This document shows, in pieces, positions 11,101-22,600 of a stretch of 64,000 nt of DNA. Location: contig OY998185.1 of the NCBI GenBank assembly GCA_963921935.1, positions 30,534,487 through 30,598,486 of the forward strand. Reading direction: 5' to 3'. How positions within the stretch are numbered: position 1 is the first letter of the stretch; each line of letters opens with the position of its first letter. The translations under genes were made by a program, and so were the position numbers. Source of the DNA: Galeruca laticollis (lineage: Eukaryota; Arthropoda; Insecta; Coleoptera; Chrysomelidae). Under the pieces are notes generated by a model. That model saw only the letters and a program-made list of their open reading frames with translations. It had not been told where the DNA came from and did no database searches.

Positions 11101-14100
11101 TGGGTAAGGATGAACTTTTAAGAGCAGACATCTGTTGGTACACCGATGGTTCAAAGATAACCTCAGGCTCTGGTGCGGATGTATACGGGCGCAGATCTAG
11201 GACAGAAATTTCAACCTCTCTAGGATCCTATGCAACCGTATTTCAGGCGAAAATTCACGCCATTGTTTCATGTGTGGAGACCACACATATATATCAATAA
11301 AAAATTTCACGGCCAAGCGGCTTTGAAAGCACTTAGCTCCTACTATGTAACGTCGAAATTGGTTTTAGACTGCCGGAAAAGATTCGCCTCAATAGGAGAA
11401 TGCAACAGGGTATAGCTGGTCTGGATCCCTGGCCACTCTGGTATGGATGGAAATGAGAAGGCGGACTCTCTTGCAAGGGAGAGTGCCGCTCGTGTTTTTA
11501 TCGGACCAAAACCTACAAGTGGCATCGCAACAAGTATTGCCAAACAAGCACTAAATACCTGGACAGCAAGAAGAGCTTTAGACTTCTGGCATAATATACC
11601 AGGATTGGTTCATTCAAAGGCTTTCATACATCCTTCGAAAAATGTATCCAAACAAATGTTAGGCTATAATAGACATGACCTACGGTACCTAACACGCCTT
11701 TTACCAGGCCACTGTCGTTTGAATCATCATATGTTGAAACTTGGACTTTAGGAGGATCCGATTTGCCGTGTTTGTTTGGAAGATGATGTACCTGAAATAT
11801 CATTCACCGAACAAATTAATCGGCTTCGTTAATAAGCTGAATTTGTTTGGTGAAATCTGAATAGGTATGAGCCACAATAGATTCTTACGAGTCGCAGAGG
11901 TGGGCCTTACAGACCCACTCACTTCAAAACTAACCTAACCTAACCTACTAGGCCTAATGTAATGTGTGGTCTGTTCAAGGCCAGTAGTGTTTGTCTACTA
12001 TCCGTGAGAATGTAAATATTGTTACCTGTGGTGTTCCTTTTGGTAATCTCTTGCAGCGATGCAGAGAGCAGCGAGCTCTGTTTGAGGAACACTTGCATTG
12101 CAGCCCATTGCCCATTTTATGTTTAGATTCCGGGGTCTGAAAAAAAATCCACATCCTGAGCCCACATTGGTATTAGACCCATCTGTGAAGATGTGGATTG
12201 CGCCTTCTAATGGGTCTTTTGCTTTATTTTTATAGATTACCTTGTAGGGCCCGTGAAAGGCATATCGCGATGGAATCAAGTCCATATTAGCCTGCTGCAA
12301 TGAGATCTATCTGAGGGCCTCATGCCACAAGTTACGTCTCAGTTAACCGGATCCTACATCAGGTTGTATACCGGTAGAGCGTAGACGTGTCATAGCCATC
12401 AAAACAACCTCCTTGATGTGTATGTCAAGGGCAGTGAGACCAAGGATCACCTCCATAGCTCTCGTTGGTGTGGTTTTCATGCCTCCTGTTTTGTTGAGGC
12501 ATGCTGTTCTTTGGGGTTGATCCAGTTTTCGGCCGACTGTCAGCTGGTTTGCTTTAAGTTCTCAGGCAATCGCGCTGTACGTTAGAATAGGTCTAATGAC
12601 GGCAGTGTACATACAGGCAGTGGCCCTAGGCGACATTCCCCAGATACGGCCGATGGTTTTGCAACACTATTCATAAGAAATATATGTTTTTTTACTCTGT
12701 TTTCTACATGAGAGTTCCACGTTAACTTACTGTCGAAGGTGACCCCTAAATATTTCACCTCTGAAGAAAACTTAAGTTCAATATTTAGGAGATATAGGGA
12801 TTGATATGCCATCTCCATGTCCTCACTTGGAGGTGGGTTGACGTTGCCTGTATCTTGGCTTAGAGCTGTTAGTTCTGTCAAGAGACTGTCGGTCGCCATC
12901 TCAGGAGATGGTTCGACAGTCTCCACAGAAACAACACCTTGGGGTTCCTCGGAGGGGAGTCGGAGGGGAGAGGGGGGTTCCATGCTTGATCTAATTTCGC
13001 TCCACCGTTCCAGATCGAGTTTTTTTTATTTTAACGATCAATGAGGTGGACGCTTATCTCAATCTCATTTATCGTTTTTCTAGGGCTGCCATCTCCTATG
13101 CCGAAGACGTGTCTTTTGGGATTGACCTTCGCTTAGTGGTGGAAGGAAAACCACTCGTCCACCAGAAGGTCTGGGGTTTATTTTTCCAGCCAACACAGCA
13201 CATCCTTCTTAATGGCTGCCGGAGGCGGACATAAGGGATTCGTCCAAAGTCTCCATTAGTTGTCTCTTTACAAGGTCTCCATTATCGGTAATTATTTTAC
13301 CATATGGGTCGGCCTTGTCTATAATAGCTACCCGTAAACGGTTGGTAGTTGCTTCGCTGTAGCTTTTTACTTTAGCATCCATCCGTAGCGCTTTTCCACT
13401 GGAAGAGTTCTCCTCCGAGGCCCTGGAGCGGATGCGCTTCTTTTACTGGGGGGCGACGAGATCCGTCCCTCTTTTGGAGGAGGAACTGGCATCGCTGCCC
13501 TTGCATTATTGGCCGCTGATGCCAGGTTTGGATAGGGAGCGGCGAGTGGTGCTGGTGGTGTCTGTGGAGACGCCAGCCTGCTGCCTCACTTTCCTCCTTC
13601 TCTTTGCCTCAGCACCGCGGACTCTTTTACCTCGACGGGGCTTTTGTGTTGGAGATGTACGTTCTCGCCCATCCGCCGGTTTTTTGTTTGTTTTTGTTCA
13701 TCCATTCTGATCCCACAAGTAGCTAGGAAAAGGTTGTGTCATCTCTGTTAGAGCCCTGCATGCTAGGGAAAGGCTATTTCCAATGAGGTTTCGCCTGGTA
13801 CCCCCAGGGGAACGTTCGCGGCCACGTTCCCTGCGGCAATTTAGCCGTCGACACGTTTCTTTACAGCTTGGGTTTTGTTGGAATGTCGTTTGGTTGGTCA
13901 ACACTGATGACCAACAGTGCTAACGTATCCAGCGGTGCCACGAGGAGATAGACACTCGATGGTTGCATTTGTCCACTGGGCTGCAGAAAGCTACCTACAA
14001 GCAGACAAGTAAATAAGCAAACCAACTACAAAGCGATGACCAACCCCGCCAGTCACCACTACTATTTGCTTCGTAGGTGACCACGCCATTTTCACTCTTA

Positions 14101-17100
14101 TTACAAATCAAAAGCTCAGGTGCTCCGCCATTTTCGAAATAAAGTGTAAAATGAATTTTATAAAGTTCGAACTGTTTCTAAAGTGGAGATGGAGTGATTA
14201 CAGACTACTTGGTACTTGTATACTAATAAGAACCAAATAGCAGTCAGATACTCTCTACGAGAAAACATGCTTTTGTATTCACGAGATCCATAAGTCGAAA
14301 TAATGGTTCACAGATTATGCATACATTGCGAGTCATCAGAGATGTGTGTGTATCGATAACCTTCACGTTTTGCAAGATGTAATTCAATCTTATTCGGGAC
14401 ATATAGCCAGGAATGTAGTTGTTTTTCGGTCATAGTTTGTTTGATAATATTTTCAATTTGGAACCACCTCGAAGTTTATAAAATTTATTTCACAGTTGGT
14501 AATCTTGATAATAAAAAACAGATCTAAGATGATTGGAAGTGAAGCGAAAAATTCTAAATTAATTTTAACTTGAAAGGAACCACTCAATATATGCAGTTTA
14601 TCTGATTTTTGATTGATTACTGTTCATTGTTAATAGTGATACTTGATCACAGTACATACACATATAAAATTGTTATTCCAATTTCAGGGACCTGTTGGTC
14701 CTACTGGTCCTAAAGGCAATGACGGTCCTCCTGGTCCCTCTGGTATAGAAGGTCCACCTGGTCTTAAAGGGTCTGACGGCCAAGCTGGCATCAAAGGTGA
14801 AATTGGTGTAGCAGGGCCAGCCGGGCCACCAGGTGCACCAGCAGAAATGCCCTTGTTACCTCCTGAAATATTATTTCAACTGAATAATGTGGACAAAGGA
14901 ATTACGAGAGAAAGAAGAAGTTTGGAGAAAATGATGTAAGTATTTAAATGGCTAATGAAAAAAACCTTCATTTTTATGTGTTCATTTCAATACCTTTAGA
15001 GCGGAATACGAAGACGAGTTGGGATCTAAAATTGACGAGATGTCGAAAGAAGATATGAATATCAAATTTTTAGAAATGTATAGTACGATATATAATATGA
15101 GAATCGAAATGGAGAATTTCAGAAAACCAACTGGAACGAAAGAAAATCCGGCGATGACTTGCAGAGACCTTTATTTCGGACATCCGCATCTGAAAAATGG
15201 TAAGAATGTACATTAATAGAATAAATGATATGTTGGTACTTTCAAGTTTTATCAGATTTTTTACGGCATATGTTTAATGAAACAGAGTTCTATCATAAAA
15301 AGATCATTGAATAATGTTTCGTGTTTAGAAAGATTTCGCGTCTAGTTGCTAGGTACATGGAGGCTATGGTTATTTCAGAATTTATATATTTCTCATTTAT
15401 TTCTGTCATTTATTTTACCTGAAAATGAATTTTTTTATCATATATTTTATTTGATTTGGTTAATTTCAATTGTGCAGGTTGGTACTGGATTGATCCCAAT
15501 TTGGGAATGAAAGATGACACAGTCTATGTTTTTTGTAATATGACAGCGGAAGGAGAAACATGCGTATATCCAGACGTTCACAGTTCGAGCGTACCAAATA
15601 TTCCTTGGCAAAAAGAAGGTAATAACGTGGATTGGTACTCAAAATTGCGAGGAGGTTTCAGGGTAAGTTATTAGAAAATAACAGGTAATTGTCTAAATTT
15701 CTATAACGTTTCATATACAGAGTATTTCAATAAAGGTGGCCCATTGCTAAGATATGTAGAACACTGCAAAATAAGTTTACTGAGTAAAAACTTTCATAAC
15801 GGCATCCGTTTTCAAGATACAGAGTATTGAAAAAAATGTATACACATGTCTTACGATTATGTCGAAACTACTGGCAACATTGTGATGAAATGTTGTGTCT
15901 GTATGTTTTGGAAGCTGGCCAAATCGCATAAATTTATTTTTATATCTCCCACTCACAGAAGGCGCTAGTTAGACGGTTGGTACAGTGTACTTTTAAACAT
16001 AATTTTTTGAGGTTAAATTTTCTAGTCCCAAGTTTTATGTGAACTCAAACATCATTTAGCAAAGGTCATAGACAACATTATTCTGAAAAGAATACAACAT
16101 TTTTCTGACCAGCACAAAATAATATCCCCCGAGCAATACAGTTTCAGAGGCGGACATAGCGCAGTGGCGCAAATAATTAAAAAATGATTCCGGGATAAAA
16201 ATAAATCCGTGATGGTTACAATTGACATACATAAAGCCTTTGATTCCCTATGGCAGGAGGAATTATTGTACAAATTAATAAACCTAAAATTACCAGATTT
16301 CCTGATTAAAATAATTCATTCGTATTTAGCAAACCGTAAATTCCATACAAGCCCTGCGGGCCCCTTCCCTGTATAAGCCGGAATACCCGAAGGGTCAGTA
16401 TTATCACCATTGCTGTGTTCCTTCTTCACCCACGACCTATCTTCCTCTCCAGAAATCCTAACAGCCATGTATGGGGATGATACGTGTTTTATTTCGTCTG
16501 CATTTTCGCCAGATATCCTATCACACTTAAACACACACATTTTACTATACCTGAGAGATAACAAACTTACCATCAATGCCTCCAAGACAAAGTACTTGTT
16601 AGTCAGGAGGAGAGCAAGGCTCATTATAATGGCAGCTTTTGTAATGATGGGCAATTGATCACCCCTAGTAGCACGTTAAAATACCTAGGAGATAGTACAT
16701 GGCAATACCAACGCAATAATGGCTGGGGATGGGGATAATTATCTCTACAAACAAATCCATCAATGAAACAAATTATTGATGGTGCTGTACTTGATGTTGA
16801 CAACTCCGTTGAAGCACGGTTAAAAGGTAGTTAAAGTGTTATGGGCGTTCTCAAAACGGCAAAATAAGTCTGCTAGTTAAGAGGTTAGTTGTCAATACAA
16901 TCTATTATCTAAATAAAATTAGGTAAATAATTCTATCCTATACTCGATAGTCGAAATTCTGTAAAGTGACTCATCGCTCTTACTGTCCATAAAATCAGTT
17001 GCAGAAGCGAACTTCATGAGCGCATCATTTTTGAAGGGTTCTTAAGAGTCCTAAATAAAAAATAAATAGAAAATGTTCTTGTACGCTCTGGCGTTTAAAT

Positions 17101-19541
17101 TTGAGAGAACAGAAATACGAAATTATTATGGTAGGTATCATTATGTATATACAGGGTGTTACCAAGAATAATACACATTTTTAAGGATGAGCTATAATAA
17201 GATGTATATAAAAAAGTCGATAGTCGAAATTCTGTAAAGTGACGTCATCGGTTATCTACCGATTTAAACTGAACTCCATGAGCGTATCATAGTTTAAGGG
17301 TGCGAATACTGAAATATCTGGAATTTCAATTTTTAACATTTGAAATAATAACTTATCACAAGTTGTTCATAAGTAAGTTAAAACAAAATAAAAAAATGTT
17401 TAAAAGTCAATTCCAACTTACTACTACTAAAACTAAAAAAAAGTTGTTTGTCAAGACCAAAATAAATTACCAATAAGTATAGGTATGTTGCGAGGTCACT
17501 TGTAAAATGTCTGACTAACTGGAAGCGGTATCACTCCCTGACGACTCCTCAGAATCATCGCTTTCTCCTCCTATATCGATAATGAGTGGTTCCGTCATTA
17601 CTTCTACACGTATGTCTAAATCCCAAAACTTTATTTCTTCTTTTAATACGTGTTGAATACATTTACGCCAACTCTCAGCAGTAACGGTATGCAGCGCCTC
17701 GTCAAACAGTTTCTCAACGTCAGCCATTTTGAATGTACTGTTTTTTCTCGCAACATAATTTTTCACTTGGGCCCAAACCAGCTCGATGGGGTTTAACTCA
17801 CAGTGGTAGGGAGGAAGTCTAACAACTGAGACGTTGAAATCTTTCGCCATTTCATCGACAACGTACTTAATATAACTGCTTTTATGTTTCCGTACGAGAG
17901 ATAATAATTCAACTTTTAGCATTGCCTCGTTGTGCGGAATGCTTTTACTCTCTAACCAATCAATTATAACCCTCTTGCGGCTAGCTGAAGTAGGTATTTG
18001 CTCCAGTCGACGAGAGTGGTATGAAGCATTATCCATAACTATCACTGAACCAGGAGTTACCTTTGTTAAAATTGATCTAAACCATGTTTCAAACCGGTTA
18101 CCATCCATCTCTTCATGGTAATCGACAGTTTTTTTGGACTGAAAACTTAGTAATCCACCTTCTACAAATCCTTCCTCGCTGCCAATGTGAGTGATAATCA
18201 GTCGACGTCCTTTCCCAGAGGGAGCTTTTAAACCGGAAGAGAAACCCTCCATAAAGGCTTGTCGATTGCTTCGTATATTACTGTCTTGCCACACTTTTGA
18301 CACAGTGTGGCCTTCATTTAACCATGTTTCGTCAAGATAATATATGTGCCGTCCTTCGTTACGAAACTGTCGTATCTGTTTTAAATAATTTCTCCTCCAT
18401 TCCACAATGTCATTTCGTTCAATTAAGGCACTGTTTCTACTTCTTGTTTGGTAACGAAAATTCATTAATTTTAAAGTTTGTCTCAAAACTTTATCACTGA
18501 TGTTTGGTAAAGTATCATCAGCTTCTATTACTTTGCTCAATTTAGCTACCGAGGGGATTTCATTCCTAAAATAAAAAGAATGTATTTCCCTACGTATAGC
18601 ATTCCGTGTTTGGTCGTCCAAAACAATTTTCTTTCTTCCCCTACTTTCCGGTTTACAGTTTTCACCTCGTTCTCTTGTCAAAGATCCGTCCCGCGATTTC
18701 TTTAGAATATTGTATATAGTACTCTCAGAAACTTTAGTTAAATAACTGCACTTAATCACAGCGTCACTAACACCCAACTGTTTGTCCATGGCACGCAGTC
18801 CTTCGTACACATTTAATATGAGGACTTTTTCTTCCCGAATTAAATTGTTACGACGCCGTTTTTTATCGCCAACACCGCTACACTCCGCCATTATTGTCAC
18901 TAAATATACCGATATAAATATTACAATAAATACCAATAATAACCGATTTATCACACAAAACCACAACACAAATACTGATGTTACGTTCATGAAGAGAATA
19001 AACACCTCACATAACTGTTTACTATCACTGTCTCATTCGCGTAGCTCGATCTATCTATCTCGTTCTCAAAGCCGGAACATTGAAGCGACTCTCCAACATT
19101 GTCAAATCGGCGAGTTTTTCACAACAAACTTTGCGTTCAAGAAATATACATAAACACTTTATTTCACATTTCAAGTAAACTAATTATTATTAGTCTGCTT
19201 GAAATTTGAAATAAATATATTAAATTGGTATTGACTTAATTACATTGCATCTTTTGTACCTGAAATATTGACACAATGGATTTGAAGTGTATTTATAAAA
19301 TACAGCATTTCTCTCTAGAATACATATGGCAACTGCGCTTTAACCAAAGTGTTGATTAGATAGCTCTGACTCACTTTACACAATTTCGACTATCTAGTAT
19401 AATCAACCATAATTTATTATTAGCATATGTAGAAACTCTAAAATTAACACTTATGTTGATAATGAATATTATTAATATTAAAATTTCTGATATAAACATA
19501 CTATATTTTTAATCATAAGAATACGCGTATACATATACTAA

Positions 19542-19617
<76 letters not shown>

Positions 19618-22600
19618 CAAGCCAGGTTTAGGAACATTTAGAAAATAATATATATTATGTTTTGGTTTTCTAGTATATTAAGTACCAAGTGTTTAAAACG
19701 AGTTTAATTGGGAATGAGTTAAATTAGGGAAAATTGACCTACACATTTTTTTAAGGTGGTATTTTTTTGTTATAATTATAAAATTCATACAATTTTATTG
19801 TTTTCTAAAAGTCTACAAATATTTGTTCATTCAAAAATGTTTAATTACAAATTAAAGTTTGAACTATTATAGTGGTTCTGATTAGACTATATTTCATTTG
19901 ACGTCATCAAACATCAGGTGTTTTCGGCTTATATAAATTATCTAGTATTTAAACAGTAATAATTTAAAAACTACAAAACAAAACTCCTTATAAAAAATGT
20001 GCCTTGTAATTTACTTGTTATTTTCCTAAAAACTTATTTTTGAAATATCGAAAATAGGTCAATTCATGTAAAAAATGTATTTATTCTCTAAGACATAACT
20101 AAGTCTTTTGAATGAAAACAATTATTTTCTTCTAAAATTTATTTTTCTTAAAAAATAATGAAAATTTACATAAAAATGAGATCCATATTGTTTAAAATAC
20201 GAGGTATTTTATTTGTTATTTATCAGTAAGCAATTACTATTATTTTATTTAATAAAACATTAATATAATAAACTGAATGTTACACAATGAACAAAAAAGT
20301 ATATAATACCCACTATGCAAATAAATGTTACAGTAATTCAACATCACATTGTGATAATGTTCTTCCTTTTTTTACTCTTGTTTTCATCACGTGCACATCT
20401 ATACAACCGCTTATGCCCAGCTTAGGGCTGTTAACTTTTGTGATGTTACAACTTAACTTCTCAGCGATGCTAAAGCGTTGCCTTTTTACATTACTGTGCT
20501 GTTACTAGAACTTACACAAAAGGAAGTCTTTATAATGAATTAAAAGCAACATTTCTCTTACATTCAGAAATTATTTTTAACATCTTGTAGATGTTAATGC
20601 AATGTTTATAAAATAACATCACCAATGAACTAAATGCAACATTTCAAAAACAATACAGTATATTTTCTAAGATGTTGTATGGATAATCTCTAAATAATAT
20701 ACCTCAAACATTTTAGATGACATCCAATAAACGTTTCTGTGCATAATCAGCAAATACAGGGTGAACAACAAAGAGCGCCGGCTGTCGGCTATATTTAAAA
20801 AAATAATCATGGTACAACATTAGAAAAATACCTTCAGGAAAATGACCCTGAAAATAGGTGGAAAATATTTTTTACTTCCTAAAATATCTGCTAGGGGGTG
20901 GCATAAACACTTAAAACCATATAATAATGTGATTATCTCCAAAAACAATCATACTAAAGGTATCCTAAAAATACGATTTTTGAAATATTGATGAGATTAT
21001 GAAAAAAATTAGTTAGGGACTTTTTGCGCTTATTCTACTAGTAATGGGTGGGGAAGATTCAAACTTGTTAAAAACAAATGTAAACCTTTTTTGCTTTTTA
21101 ACCGATTTCAATGTTTTTGTCAACGTTATGTCAAAAAGTCAATAATTGTCCTATTTTTCTCGGAAATTTAAAATGCGATGAGGCATTTTTTAAATTCGGA
21201 TGAAGAGGATAACAAATTAGGAATTTAGTGAAAACCACAAGTCTAAATCTTAATACTATTCCAAGATATAAGATTTATGATATCAGATTTAAGAATAAAA
21301 AAATATTCCATTTTACATTTCCGACTAAAATGGTCGACTTATTGACAGCGCCCACTATCATAATTACCTAATTTAGTTATCAATCTTATTAAACAGAAGA
21401 AACAAATGACGCCAAAATCATTATTATCTGTTAAAAAACAAAAAAGTTATACATATGTTTATAAGTTTGAAATAATGGCATAAAGTCCCTAATAAAATTT
21501 TTTCATAATCTAATCAAAGTTTCAAAAATTGTATTTTTAGGACACCTTTACTAAGTCTATTTTGGAGATAATTACAGTATTATGTTTTCGAGTGTTCATT
21601 CCACCCCTAGCGGGAATTTTAGAGACTCAAAACTATTTTCCACCGATTTTTCAGGGACACTTTCCTTAAGGTATTTTTCTTAAAGTTGCGCCATGATTAT
21701 TTTCTGAGATATGGCCTACAGCCGTTCTTAGTTTAAAATAAAAAAAAAACAATAAAGGATTTAAATAGTTTATTCACAATTAGTAAACAGTACACTAAAT
21801 TAAAAAAAAAGGTACAAAATAAAATAAAAATATTTTCTCCAGAAATCCAACGAAGAATTTTTTTTATTTGAATTACGTAACAATTACGAAGTGTGGAAAG
21901 TGATATATTACACATCTCAACAAAAATTGAATTTGTGTGCAACTGTTGCACGCATTCAGTAAAAGCAAGAAATAGAAAAGGGTAGTGTGTAGTCTGTAGT
22001 TGTCATAACGTAACATAAGTTAAAACTGAATTAATAAAGTTGAACTGATACACATACATTACAGCTAGTTTACAGAATATTCATTAGAATAGTTTTTAAT
22101 ATTAAAACTAATAAAAATTTTACACCACAAACATTTGACGAAACATTACGGTAATGTTTCGTCATCCAATCTGTTTAAAGAAAATTCGATCGTTTACTCA
22201 CGATTACTTTTTCTCACACAAGAGTCGCTGTTTCGAGTGCCTCAACCATTCCATAATTAACACTTCAAAATCCTTATCTGTGAAAACTTTTAAGGTGTTC
22301 TGAACGGCAGCTGAAAAAACAATTGCTTTAGATCAAATTGTGCTCATGGAGACCTTTAATCAGAACATCATAAACTACATTATACTAGATTTTCAGCCAA
22401 TCGACTGGGATCCATTTTCCATAAGAAACGTGCGGGGTTCTTTAAAGAAATGATAACATATTTTATTTGGAGAAGTGACTTTTCATAGTTTACCTTTTAT
22501 TACCTGCCTCACTCCGTTTGGCAGGTAAATTCAGGTGTGCTATGAAAAGTCATACTTCTCTTCTTTATAAAATAATATACTATTCTCATCTTGTTATCCC

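Larger units (their letters stand above)
9431..11945 (+). mobile_element. Nested LINE (RT + RNase H), 5'-truncated, with CCTAA-repeat tail
   Basis: Non-LTR retrotransposon inserted into the LINE on the opposite strand. It starts inside ORF2, just ahead of the RT (residues EPYRTALTIYNKE, then RKAKRESCKKLC). It continues with RT (GDDDIYP-like GEDDIYP motif, YADDIV at about 10425-10442), RNase H (WYTDGSKITSGSG at about 11133-11171; GNEKADSLARESA at about 11446-11484) and the C-terminal LLPGHCRLNHHMLKLGL. The 3' end carries (CTAAC)n (11930-11945), the complement of the insect TTAGG telomere unit, as its terminal repeat. The 8-bp duplications define both ends. Frameshifts at about 10045, 10590, 11120 and 11300 mean it is inactive. 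Confidence 0.9.
8641..14130 (-). mobile_element. RNase H-type LINE, internally deleted and split by a nested LINE
   Basis: One element on the - strand, present as two parts (about 14130-11954 and 9430-8641) around a + strand LINE at 9431-11945. Reading 5' to 3': GC-rich 5' region and ORF1 (about 13950-12800); the last part of the RT with the thumb motif EVKYLGVTFDSKLTW; the RT-RNase H linker; RNase H (IFTDGSN... then IYILTDSRQTLLALN); and, after the insertion, the rest of RNase H (VTLGWIKGHG) and a C-terminal region (TGHCHLRKHLH, CKCPTL). Endonuclease and most of the RT are missing, an internal deletion of perhaps 2 kb or more. The 3' end near 8641 is set by a terminal GGGGTTACCCACCC-like 3' UTR. 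Frameshifts make it dead. Confidence 0.8.
17221..19392 (-). mobile_element. Sailor-like (DD82E) IS630-Tc1-mariner relative, complete
   Basis: About 2.17-kb DNA transposon flanked by inverted repeats: TAGTCGAAATTCTGTAAAGT-GA at 17221-17242, and the reverse complement (one mismatch, G for C) at 19371-19392. A TA lies at each end, as expected for TA target duplication. It contains one uninterrupted transposase frame on the - strand (17515-18891). The intact frame and matched ends suggest recent activity. Two diverged relatives are present at 51953-53288 and 62641-63957. Confidence 0.85.

Noticed and set aside
13905..13935. CTGATGACCAACAG as a hammerhead core
   Set aside because: No GAAA and no stem I/III partners nearby; it lies in LINE 5' sequence.
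18889..19005. N-terminal 38-residue hydrophobic extension of the Sailor-like transposase (signal peptide-like)
   Set aside because: Low-complexity AT-rich translation upstream of MAECSG; family members start with a short basic stretch, and a nuclear transposase needs no signal peptide.
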